Assembly (NCBI GenBank): GCA_964519585.1
Contig: CAZFIO010000124.1
Span: 1 to 5,758, forward strand
Direction of reading: 5' to 3'
Source: CAZFIO01 sp964519585
GTDB lineage: Bacteria; Bacillota; Clostridia; Tissierellales; Tissierellaceae
Length of the DNA stretch: 5,758 nt
In this document: piece by piece, positions 1 through 5,402 of the stretch
Layout of the letters: each line of letters starts with the position of its first letter
Position numbering within the stretch: the stretch's first letter is position 1
Notes under the pieces: model-generated
Databases searched by the model: none
What the model was told of the DNA's origin: nothing
Seen by the model: only the letters and a program-made list of their open reading frames with translations
Position numbers and translations under genes: made by a program

Positions 1-1324
1 GATCTAGGTATTTATTATAATTTTGATTTTCCCTGTTAATGTTATTTATTATTTTTTTAAGTTCTAGAGAGAGTTGATTGAGCCTTTTGATTTTTAATAA
101 GTCATTCTCTAATTTTTCAAGTAAAGCCCTATATTTATCAATATTTTTAAGTTCTTCTAAATAAATATGGCCTGTCTTAATCCTAATGTTCAACTTGCTG
201 AGTTTATCAAAATTTTTATTTAAGCTTATAATTTTATCATTGAAAACTGAAATTCTAGATATAATTGTTTCATATTCTTTAATATCTACCAATTGATTAA
301 GGATAAGTTCTATTTTACTAATATCCTTTGTACTTTCATCATAGACTTCTTTATAAGACATTAGTTTATCTAGAAAACTACTTTTTTCATTAATCTGTTC
401 ATAATTTTCTTGGATTCTATTTAGATTTTTTAAGTTTAATAATAATTTCTTATCTTCATAAATTTCCTCAGAATTTTTTATAATATTTTTATGTATTTTA
501 AATAATAGCTTTTGCTCATTAATCATAAGTTGTAAACTCATATGTGTTTTTTCAAGGTCATCAGTTTTTGATAAATTTGCCAAATCAGTTTCAACTATCC
601 TTTTATCATTAGTAATTTGCTGATGTAAACTTGAAAGCCTAATTAATGATTCTTTGTATTTAATATTATTAGTTAATCTCTCTTGTAAAACTTTTAACCT
701 ATCTAGCTTTGATAACTCCTTATCCAAATACTTATAATCATTTAATTCTTCTTCTAATTGTTCACATCTATCAAGCAGATTCCTCCTATTTAAGGAATAA
801 TTTCTTAGGTCTCTTAAGGTTTCTTTAAGTGCATCATCAATAATATTAACTCCTACAATTCTACCAATGGCACTAGCTCTAACACTTGTCCTTTCAGAAA
901 GTAAAAAAGGACCATCTAGTTGCTCTCCCAAATTAATGGCGCTTGACTCAGAATCGTCTAGCAAACTCTTCTTGATAGCAATTTCACTGATTATTTCTTC
1001 AGGTACAGATGTACCAAAACCTTCAAAATGGCTTTCTTCCCCCTTACTATTAGTTAGTAAATATATATTTTTAGATTTTGTTCTTATCCTTTTTACCTTA
1101 GTATTATCACTGAATTCAAGGGTTACAGTGCAGTCAGTTTCCCCTTTTCTAATAAAAAAATCCCCAGCAGGTTCATTATATAGAGCCCATTTCAAGGCTC
1201 TTATTATTGCAGACTTGCCAGTATCTGAAGGGCCTACAATAATATTTAGCCCATTTGTAAATTCTAGTTCTGTATATTTATGAGATTGAAAGTTTTCCAG
1301 GGTAATCTTCTTTAAGTATTTCAT
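1..1324 (-). CDS. SbcC/Rad50-like AAA ATPase with long coiled coil, 3' end outside window
   Basis: This is the N-terminal part (441 complete codons, no stop) of a Rad50/SbcC/SMC-like ATPase that would work with the metallophosphatase encoded just upstream to process DNA ends. Seen in the translation: an N-terminal beta strand with the SbcC/Rad50-type signature FQSH at residues 12-15; a Walker A motif GPSDTGKS at 31-38; and a probable Q-loop around Gln135 (QLDGPFLLSE). From about residue 164 to the edge there is a helical, heptad-rich region with no proline after Pro139 and only one glycine (385). This arm holds five 47-residue units, annotated separately. No CxxC zinc hook is visible (only Cys65 and Cys187), and the signature motif, Walker B and return helix must lie beyond the window. 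The ATG start follows the sbcD-like stop by 2 bases, so the two genes are co-translated. The GPSDTGKS loop differs from the usual GPNGSGKS and resembles compact phage-type and clostridial SbcC homologues rather than full-length SbcC. Family assignment is firm; the exact subfamily is inferred. Confidence 0.9.
   Translation of the reverse strand, partial: MKYLKKITLENFQSHKYTELEFTNGLNIIVGPSDTGKSAIIRALKWALYNEPAGDFFIRKGETDCTVTLEFSDNTKVKRIRTKSKNIYLLTNSKGEESHFEGFGTSVPEEIISEIAIKKSLLDDSESSAINLGEQLDGPFLLSERTSVRASAIGRIVGVNIIDDALKETLRDLRNYSLNRRNLLDRCEQLEEELNDYKYLDKELSKLDRLKVLQERLTNNIKYKESLIRLSSLHQQITNDKRIVETDLANLSKTDDLEKTHMSLQLMINEQKLLFKIHKNIIKNSEEIYEDKKLLLNLKNLNRIQENYEQINEKSSFLDKLMSYKEVYDESTKDISKIELILNQLVDIKEYETIISRISVFNDKIISLNKNFDKLSKLNIRIKTGHIYLEELKNIDKYRALLEKLENDLLKIKRLNQLSLELKKIINNINRENQNYNKYLD
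11..715 (-). repeat. Five tandem 47-residue (141-bp) units in the coiled coil of the SbcC-like protein
   Basis: Residues 204-438 of the ATPase fall into five consecutive units of exactly 47 residues with no gap. Leucine occupies the first position of each unit (204, 251, 298, 345, 392) and position +23 (227, 274, 321, 368, 415). Position +6 is L/L/I/Y/Y and position +13 is L/L/I/I/L. Position +3 is L/T/L/I/I. Unit starts read LSKL, LSKT, LKNL, LVDI and LKNI. The units have diverged at other positions, so this is a protein-level repeat rather than a DNA-level tandem repeat. A length of 47 is not a whole number of heptads; it would fit two heptads plus three hendecads, which is inference. The array may continue beyond the left edge. 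Confidence 0.6.
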
Positions 1325-1326
1325 AT

Positions 1327-2310
1327 TTAATCACCATTAAATCCTTTTATTTGGACATTTGCTATCCTTCTAAGGGCTTCTTCTTTAATGTCCTCTGAAA
1401 TACCAGACATATTGGAAACCTTAATTAATAGGTCATTTATATCCATCTTATCAAAATTAGAGACACTATCAATAGTTTGTTTAAATTCAAATAATTGTTC
1501 TCTTTTATATATATTTGTTTCTATTTGGCTCCTATCAAGAACATCAATGCCCTTCTTTGCACTTTTTAGCTCAATATATTTAATGTCTATTTTATCTTTT
1601 AATTCAATTATAAGGAGCTTGGGTCTTCTCTCTAATTCATTTAATGAGTTAGAAACCCTTACTATACTACCTGGGTTAATAAAATACTTTCCATCATAAT
1701 TAATGGTATTAAATCCAGAATGATAGTGCCCTGATATAGTAATATCTGCTTTAGTTGACTTAATATCATTGACAAGGGTATAGGGTATACCTTCAATAAA
1801 AGGTTTATCTAACAACATTCCGTGGACTAGATGAATAGCATAATCAACATCAGCTACTAGTGAATCAACTATATAGTAATGTTTATTTTCTGTATTATCA
1901 ATGTCATAAATATAGGGTTGCCCTGTCAATTGTACCTTTATGTTATCCTTCTTGAGGACTATTTTTTCACCTGCTTCAACAATATTTAAAAGACCCACAT
2001 TCTTTAACAAACCTAGCAGTGACCTATTTAATGTTTTAGGATTGTGTCCATATATGTCATGATTACCACTTACCATATAAATTGGAATCTTAAACTTATT
2101 TAGCAAATTTGCAAATTTCCCTGCTATAGAAATAGAAATATCTGGCCTATCAAAAAGATCCCCACCAATTAAAATGTAATCAGTATCTTCAAGTTTACTA
2201 ATATGAATAATTTCTTTAAATTTATTTTCCAGCGTTTCTAAAAAATCATCCTTTCTATTCTTAGGGGGTGTACCCCTTATATGGGAATCAGTAAAATATA
2301 ATAATTTCAA
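1327..2310 (-). CDS. SbcD/Mre11-like metallophosphatase, probable DNA nuclease subunit
   Basis: This 327-residue calcineurin-like metallophosphoesterase of the SbcD/Mre11 type is probably the nuclease partner of the ATPase encoded downstream, cutting DNA ends or hairpins with two metal ions. The metal-binding motifs occur in order: D8-x-H10 (TDSH), GGD-x-x-D at 49-54, GNHD at 82-85, a histidine at 163 (LVHG) and GHYH at 194-197. All key residues are present, so the enzyme looks intact. Residues about 250-327 form a lysine- and glutamate-rich helical tail that could bind the base of the ATPase coiled coil. The protein is shorter than a classical SbcD (roughly 400 residues), matching compact phage-type and clostridial versions. 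The start codon is TTG, chosen because an AGGAG lies 8 bases upstream and translation from there gives the canonical MKLLYFTDSH start. It sits just after the recA terminator, with no obvious promoter of its own. The name sbcD would be reasonable, but orthology is not proven. Confidence 0.92.
   Translation of the reverse strand: MKLLYFTDSHIRGTPPKNRKDDFLETLENKFKEIIHISKLEDTDYILIGGDLFDRPDISISIAGKFANLLNKFKIPIYMVSGNHDIYGHNPKTLNRSLLGLLKNVGLLNIVEAGEKIVLKKDNIKVQLTGQPYIYDIDNTENKHYYIVDSLVADVDYAIHLVHGMLLDKPFIEGIPYTLVNDIKSTKADITISGHYHSGFNTINYDGKYFINPGSIVRVSNSLNELERRPKLLIIELKDKIDIKYIELKSAKKGIDVLDRSQIETNIYKREQLFEFKQTIDSVSNFDKMDINDLLIKVSNMSGISEDIKEEALRRIANVQIKGFNGD
1330..1335 (-). promoter_or_regulatory. Ribosome binding site of the SbcC-like gene inside the sbcD-like stop region
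   Basis: GGTGAT, matching the 3' half of the full anti-Shine-Dalgarno complement, lies 5 bases before the ATG. The same six bases are the last two sense codons (Gly-Asp) of the upstream metallophosphatase gene. Ribosomes finishing the first gene are therefore placed directly on the start of the second, which supports coupled translation. Confidence 0.6.
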
Positions 2311-2318
2311 ATTTTCAA

Positions 2319-2323
2319 CTCCT
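2319..2323 (-). promoter_or_regulatory. Ribosome binding site that supports the TTG start of the SbcD-like gene
   Basis: AGGAG is followed by an 8-base spacer and then TTG. No ATG gives the conserved N-terminal beta strand, so this site decides the start. It lies only 5 bases downstream of the recA terminator stem, so any transcript carrying it has first passed the terminator or started within the hairpin region. Confidence 0.75.
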
Positions 2324-2354
2324 AAATAAAAACCTCCTAGTAAAAGGAGGTTTT
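2324..2354 (-). terminator. Rho-independent terminator of recA
   Basis: A perfect 10-bp inverted repeat (arms at 2329-2338 and 2345-2354, 6-base loop) with a CCTCCT/AGGAGG core is followed on the minus strand by a T-rich run, TTTTTATTT. It begins 18 bases after the recA stop codon. On the plus strand the same stem is followed by TTTT then ATCATT, so it is a weaker candidate in that direction. The hairpin would end the recA transcript before the SbcDC-like pair, perhaps incompletely. Confidence 0.9.
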
Positions 2355-2372
2355 ATCATTATTTAATAACTC

Positions 2373-3407
2373 CTATTTATCAGTATCGATATTATCAGAG
2401 TTGTGGGTTTCTTTTATAAGGCCATACTTTGCCCTAACCATATTTTCGATTTCTAAGCAGATATTAGGATTTTCACTTAAGAACTCTTTGACATTTTCCC
2501 TTCCCTGACCCAATCTTTCATCATTATAACTATACCATGATCCAGATTTCTTAATAATTTCAGATTTAACACCTGAGTCTAAAATATTTCCTTCCCTTGA
2601 AATTCCTTTACCATACATTATATCAAATTCAGCTTGTTTAAAGGGAGGAGCTACCTTGTTTTTTACAATTTTAACCCTAGTTCTATTTCCTAAAAATTCA
2701 TCACCTTGCTTAATTGTCTCAATTCTTCTTACATCAAGCCTTACACTGGCATAGAATTTAAGAGCCCTACCACCTGAGGTTGTTTCTGGGTTACCGAACA
2801 TTACCCCAACCTTTTCTCTTAGTTGATTTATAAATATACAGGTAGTATTTGATTTGTTGATTGCACCTGCTAATTTTCTTAATGCTTGAGACATAAGTCT
2901 AGCTTGAAGTCCTATATGGCTATCACCCATATCTCCTTCAATTTCTGCCTTAGGTACTAGGGCAGCTACGGAGTCTACAACCACTATATCTATAGCACCA
3001 CTCCTTACTAGGGATTCAGCAATTTCTAGAGCCTGTTCCCCTGTATCCGGTTGAGATATGACAAGATTGTCTATATCTACACCTAGTTTTTGAGCATAAC
3101 TTGGGTCTAATGCATGCTCTGCATCAATAAAGGCCGCAATTCCACCTTTTTTTTGTGCCTCAGCTATTATATGTAGAGCAACAGTTGTCTTACCTGATGA
3201 TTCAGGCCCAAATACTTCTATAATTCGTCCCCTTGGTACTCCACCTATACCTAAGGCAATATCTAAGTCTAATGATCCTGTTGGAATAAAATCTAGTTCC
3301 ATCTTGACACTTTCACCTAGTCTCATAATTGAACCCTTACCAAATTGTTTTTCAATCTGATTTAAGGCTAAATCTAAAGCTCTTCTTTTTTCACTATTAT
3401 CACTCAT
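2373..3407 (-). CDS. recA: RecA recombinase
   Basis: RecA, 344 residues, a normal length. It forms ATP-dependent filaments on single-stranded DNA, catalyses strand exchange, and triggers LexA self-cleavage in the SOS response. Visible elements: N-terminal oligomerisation helix; Walker A GPESSGKTT at 67-75; catalytic glutamate in AEH at about 97; Walker B IVVVD at 141-145; the L1 loop around EGDMGDSHIG (157-166); FINQLREK at 192-199; the L2 loop with FGNPETTSGG at 204-213; and KFYASVRLDVRR at 217-228. The C-terminal tail is acidic and polar, as usual. The ATG is chosen because the N-terminus matches the family and an in-frame stop lies four codons upstream. The gene follows cinA by 82 bases and has its own promoter and a LexA box. 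A terminator follows. There are no signs of damage, intein or insertion. Confidence 0.99.
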   Translation of the reverse strand: MSDNSEKRRALDLALNQIEKQFGKGSIMRLGESVKMELDFIPTGSLDLDIALGIGGVPRGRIIEVFGPESSGKTTVALHIIAEAQKKGGIAAFIDAEHALDPSYAQKLGVDIDNLVISQPDTGEQALEIAESLVRSGAIDIVVVDSVAALVPKAEIEGDMGDSHIGLQARLMSQALRKLAGAINKSNTTCIFINQLREKVGVMFGNPETTSGGRALKFYASVRLDVRRIETIKQGDEFLGNRTRVKIVKNKVAPPFKQAEFDIMYGKGISREGNILDSGVKSEIIKKSGSWYSYNDERLGQGRENVKEFLSENPNICLEIENMVRAKYGLIKETHNSDNIDTDK

Positions 3408-3437
3408 TTTTCCCAGTTAAACTGGATACCCCCCTTT
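3405..3437 (-). promoter_or_regulatory. recA translation start region: distant G-rich SD plus intervening hairpin
   Basis: The only strong Shine-Dalgarno-like stretch, AAAGGGGGG (3429-3437), ends 21 bases before the ATG, far beyond the usual 5-10. Between them lies an inverted repeat, CCAGTT-T-AACTGG on the minus strand (3413-3425). If it folds, the effective distance from the G run to the ATG becomes 3 + 5 = 8 bases, which is optimal. The only closer alternative is a weak GGGA 3 bases before the start. The arrangement is seen directly; the bridging role is inferred. Confidence 0.5.
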
Positions 3438-3443
3438 CAAGTT

Positions 3444-3457
3444 CGAACATTAGTTCC
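3444..3457 (-). promoter_or_regulatory. LexA (SOS) operator of recA
   Basis: The plus strand reads CGAACATTAGTTCC, containing a perfect GAAC-N4-GTTC core. It fits 12 of 14 positions of the Bacillus/Clostridium SOS-box consensus CGAACRNRYGTTYC. It lies about 10 bases downstream of the proposed -10 box, so bound LexA would cover the transcription start region and block initiation. An overlapping perfect palindrome, GTTCGAAC (3441-3448), adds a third half-site back to back with the operator. I found no second GAAC-N4-GTTC in the window. Confidence 0.85.
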
Positions 3458-3466
3458 TTATTTAAT

Positions 3467-3493
3467 ATTATATTATATAAATCAATAAGTCAA
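3467..3493 (-). promoter_or_regulatory. recA promoter, sigma-A type
   Basis: On the minus strand a -35 box TTGACT (3488-3493) is followed after 15 bases by TATAAT (3467-3472); a 17-base spacing gives TAATAT instead. The -35 box contains the TGA stop codon of cinA, so the promoter begins inside the end of the upstream gene. The LexA box just downstream supports this as the SOS-regulated recA promoter. No terminator separates cinA from recA, so readthrough from pgsA-cinA may add basal expression. Confidence 0.7.
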
Positions 3494-4737
3494 TAGTTAC
3501 TTAAAACAAATTTTCTAATCTCATTTAAGGCTACAAGAGAGGATTTATTTTGGATAGTCTTCCTATCACCATTAAAATTAACCTTCATGTTTATATGACT
3601 ATTTTTATCCATGATACATATATATACTAGTCCTATCGGCTTATCCTCGGTTCCTCCATCTGGTCCTGCAATTCCAGTAATTGAAACACTTATATCGTTT
3701 TTAGTTTTTTTAAACAAACCATTAGCCATTTCATAGGCAGTTTCTTTGCTTACTGCCCCAAATTTATTCAAAGTTTCAATATTGACCTTTAATTCTTCTA
3801 GTTTAGCATTATTACTATAGGTAACTAATCCACGGTCAAAGACTTGGGAGGCCCCTGGCACTGATGTTAATTTACTTGATATTAAGCCTCCAGTGCAGGA
3901 TTCTGAAAGACCTAGGCTAAGGTTTTTTTCCTTTAAGAGTCTAATTACTGTTTCCTCTAAGCTAATATTATCATAACCGTATATATATTCTTTGAACTTC
4001 AAATTAATTTTACTAATTACATGATTAAATTCCTTTTCCAAATCAGATTTATTTGTACCTTTAGAAATAACCCGAATTTCAAGAGAATTCTCTTTAGCAA
4101 ATGTAGTTACACTTGTATTAGCAGTAGCTAAATTCATTTCTAGTAATTTTGTTTCTAGGGTAGATTCGCCTATACCAATTGTATTAATGGATCTACTTAT
4201 TGTTATACCACCCATATTTAGTAGAGGCTTAACCTGCTTTTTAAACATCATAACTAGTTCTCTTGGGGGGCCAGGTAGCAAAAAGAATTTACTTCCATCC
4301 TTTTCTATATAGATGCCTGGGGCAGTTCCTAGACTATTGTCTAGAAATTTTGAGTTTTCTAGTCTTTTTGCCTGTCTTAGATTATTATCACTCATAGGCC
4401 TATTATTAGCTTTAAAATAATCTCTAATCTGATTTTCCATGGTGTCATCATGAACTAGGGCTAGCCCCAATACTTTGGCTAATACTTCCTTGGTTATGTC
4501 ATCTTTAGTTGGCCCTAGACCACCTGTTATGATTATTAAATTCGCGCGACATATAGCCGTCCTAATAACACTAGAGAGCCTAAATTCATTGTCATCAACA
4601 GTAGTTTGATAATATGACTCTATACCTAAATCAAAGAGTTCCTTGGATAAGTAGTTTGCATTTGTATTTAAGGTATTTCCTGTAGTAATTTCTGTTCCGA
4701 CGGTTATTATTTCTGCTGATATTTGATTATTTTGCAT
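3490..4737 (-). CDS. cinA: CinA: molybdopterin-binding-like domain fused to NMN deamidase (PncC-type)
   Basis: CinA, 415 residues, full length with both usual domains. Residues about 6-170 form the COG1058 MoaB/MogA-like fold, with VGTE (14-17), TGGLGPTKDD (71-80) and LPGPPRE (154-160). In characterised homologues this part has ADP-ribose pyrophosphatase activity. Residues about 258-413 form the PncC domain, which converts nicotinamide mononucleotide to nicotinate mononucleotide in pyridine nucleotide recycling. Its motifs SESCTGG (278-284), VTYSNNAK (305-312) and TGIAGPDGG (354-362) are all present. The start ATG directly follows the pgsA stop (TAGATG) and has GGAGG 8 bases upstream. Placement before recA is a common Firmicutes arrangement; in Streptococcus pneumoniae cinA and recA are co-transcribed and competence-induced. 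No competence signal is visible here. Confidence 0.97.
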   Translation of the reverse strand: MQNNQISAEIITVGTEITTGNTLNTNANYLSKELFDLGIESYYQTTVDDNEFRLSSVIRTAICRANLIIITGGLGPTKDDITKEVLAKVLGLALVHDDTMENQIRDYFKANNRPMSDNNLRQAKRLENSKFLDNSLGTAPGIYIEKDGSKFFLLPGPPRELVMMFKKQVKPLLNMGGITISRSINTIGIGESTLETKLLEMNLATANTSVTTFAKENSLEIRVISKGTNKSDLEKEFNHVISKINLKFKEYIYGYDNISLEETVIRLLKEKNLSLGLSESCTGGLISSKLTSVPGASQVFDRGLVTYSNNAKLEELKVNIETLNKFGAVSKETAYEMANGLFKKTKNDISVSITGIAGPDGGTEDKPIGLVYICIMDKNSHINMKVNFNGDRKTIQNKSSLVALNEIRKFVLSNY

Positions 4738-5283
4738 CTATTTATCCTCCAAATTTAAAACAGATAAATTTTTGTAGATATAGTCTATTCCAGACAAAAC
4801 TGTAAATATTAAAGATACATATAGCATTAAATAGTCCATAGGTATATTAAAGTTAATAAAAACTGTATTATCCAATAGCAATAAAATAATAGCAAATAAT
4901 TGGCTTATTGTTTTTATTTTCCCCAGTGGACTGGCAGCTATGGTTATACCTTCAGCTGCTGCTAATATCCTGAAACCTGTAATAGTAAACTCTCTAGCTA
5001 TTATAATAACAACAATCCATCCTGCTACCTTTCCAGCCTCAACCAATAAAATCAATGCTGTGGCTGTTAATATTTTATCAGCTAATGGATCAATAAATTT
5101 ACCAAAGTTTGTAACTAGGTTTTTGCTACGGGCTAGGTAACCATCCAAAGCATCAGTTAAGGATGCTATTATAAAAATAATAGCAGTTAGTGTTTGTTGG
5201 TTGTTAATATTATAATAATATGAAAAGATAAATATTGGGACTAAAAACACTCTAACCATTGTTACCTTATTTGCTATATTCAT
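4738..5283 (-). CDS. pgsA: CDP-diacylglycerol--glycerol-3-phosphate 3-phosphatidyltransferase
   Basis: PgsA, 181 residues from the preferred start, is an integral membrane enzyme that makes phosphatidylglycerophosphate and CMP from CDP-diacylglycerol and glycerol-3-phosphate, the committed step to phosphatidylglycerol and cardiolipin. The complete CDP-alcohol phosphatidyltransferase motif is visible: D44-x2-D47-G48-x2-A51-R52-x8-G61-x3-D65-x3-D69. Further PgsA hallmarks are the start MNIANKVTMVR, REFTITGFR at 97-105 and GKIKTISQ at 121-128. Hydrophobic stretches at about 9-24, 31-43, 71-96, 126-143 and 149-166 are membrane segments. The frame stays open to an ATG at 5355, but that start has no ribosome binding site and adds 24 residues not expected in the family. 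The ATG at 5283 has GGAG 8 bases upstream. The gene is coupled to cinA at its 3' end. Confidence 0.96.
   Translation of the reverse strand: MNIANKVTMVRVFLVPIFIFSYYYNINNQQTLTAIIFIIASLTDALDGYLARSKNLVTNFGKFIDPLADKILTATALILLVEAGKVAGWIVVIIIAREFTITGFRILAAAEGITIAASPLGKIKTISQLFAIILLLLDNTVFINFNIPMDYLMLYVSLIFTVLSGIDYIYKNLSVLNLEDK
4746..4750 (-). promoter_or_regulatory. Ribosome binding site of cinA inside the pgsA 3' end
   Basis: GGAGG lies 8 bases before the cinA ATG, within the last codons of pgsA. Stop and start are adjacent (TAGATG), so the two genes are translationally coupled. Confidence 0.8.
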
Positions 5284-5291
5284 GATTAAAT

Positions 5292-5295
5292 CTCC
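5292..5295 (-). promoter_or_regulatory. Ribosome binding site that decides the pgsA start
   Basis: GGAG (context TTGGAGAT) is followed by 8 bases and then the ATG encoding MNIANK. The alternative ATG at 5355 is preceded only by a pyrimidine-rich stretch with no Shine-Dalgarno match. Confidence 0.7.
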
Positions 5296-5374
5296 AATCG
5301 TATTTTGTAAACTAATGTAATTATTTTTAAGTTTATATATAATACTAATTTTCATGTAACTAGGAATAGGTAAT

Positions 5375-5380
5375 ATTATA
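5375..5380 (-). promoter_or_regulatory. Possible -10 box upstream of pgsA (weak)
   Basis: A perfect TATAAT lies between ftsK and pgsA, about 90 bases before the pgsA start. No good -35 is found: the 17-base spacing gives ACAAGA, and TTAACA sits 20 bases away. In DNA this AT-rich such hexamers arise by chance, so transcription of pgsA may equally come from ftsK, since no terminator hairpin is visible in this 119-base gap. Confidence 0.25.
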
Positions 5381-5402
5381 TCTTATAGATTTTAAGTTCT
5401 TG

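Noticed and set aside
11..715. The 141-base periodicity as a CRISPR array or DNA tandem repeat
   Set aside because: The conservation is at amino-acid level in an open reading frame; no near-identical DNA repeat is visible.
867..1283. Open frame of 138 codons on the plus strand
   Set aside because: It lies antisense to the conserved ATP-binding head of the SbcC-like gene, has no ribosome binding site, and resembles no known family.
1388..1699. Open frame of 103 codons on the plus strand
   Set aside because: It is antisense to the C-terminal part of the metallophosphatase gene; its hydrophobic, Leu/Ser/Ile-rich composition is what reverse-strand reading of this AT-rich gene produces.
3413..3425. 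Hairpin between cinA and recA as a terminator
   Set aside because: The stem is short, has almost no loop, is not followed by a T run on the minus strand, and lies downstream of the recA promoter just before the recA start codon.
4940..5140. Open frame of 66 codons on the plus strand
   Set aside because: It is antisense to the catalytic core of pgsA, whose complete CDP-alcohol phosphatidyltransferase motif proves the minus-strand reading.
5284..5355. 24-residue N-terminal extension of PgsA
   Set aside because: The upstream ATG has no Shine-Dalgarno sequence and the extension is unlike PgsA, while the internal ATG has GGAG at 8 bases and begins with the family-typical MNIANK.
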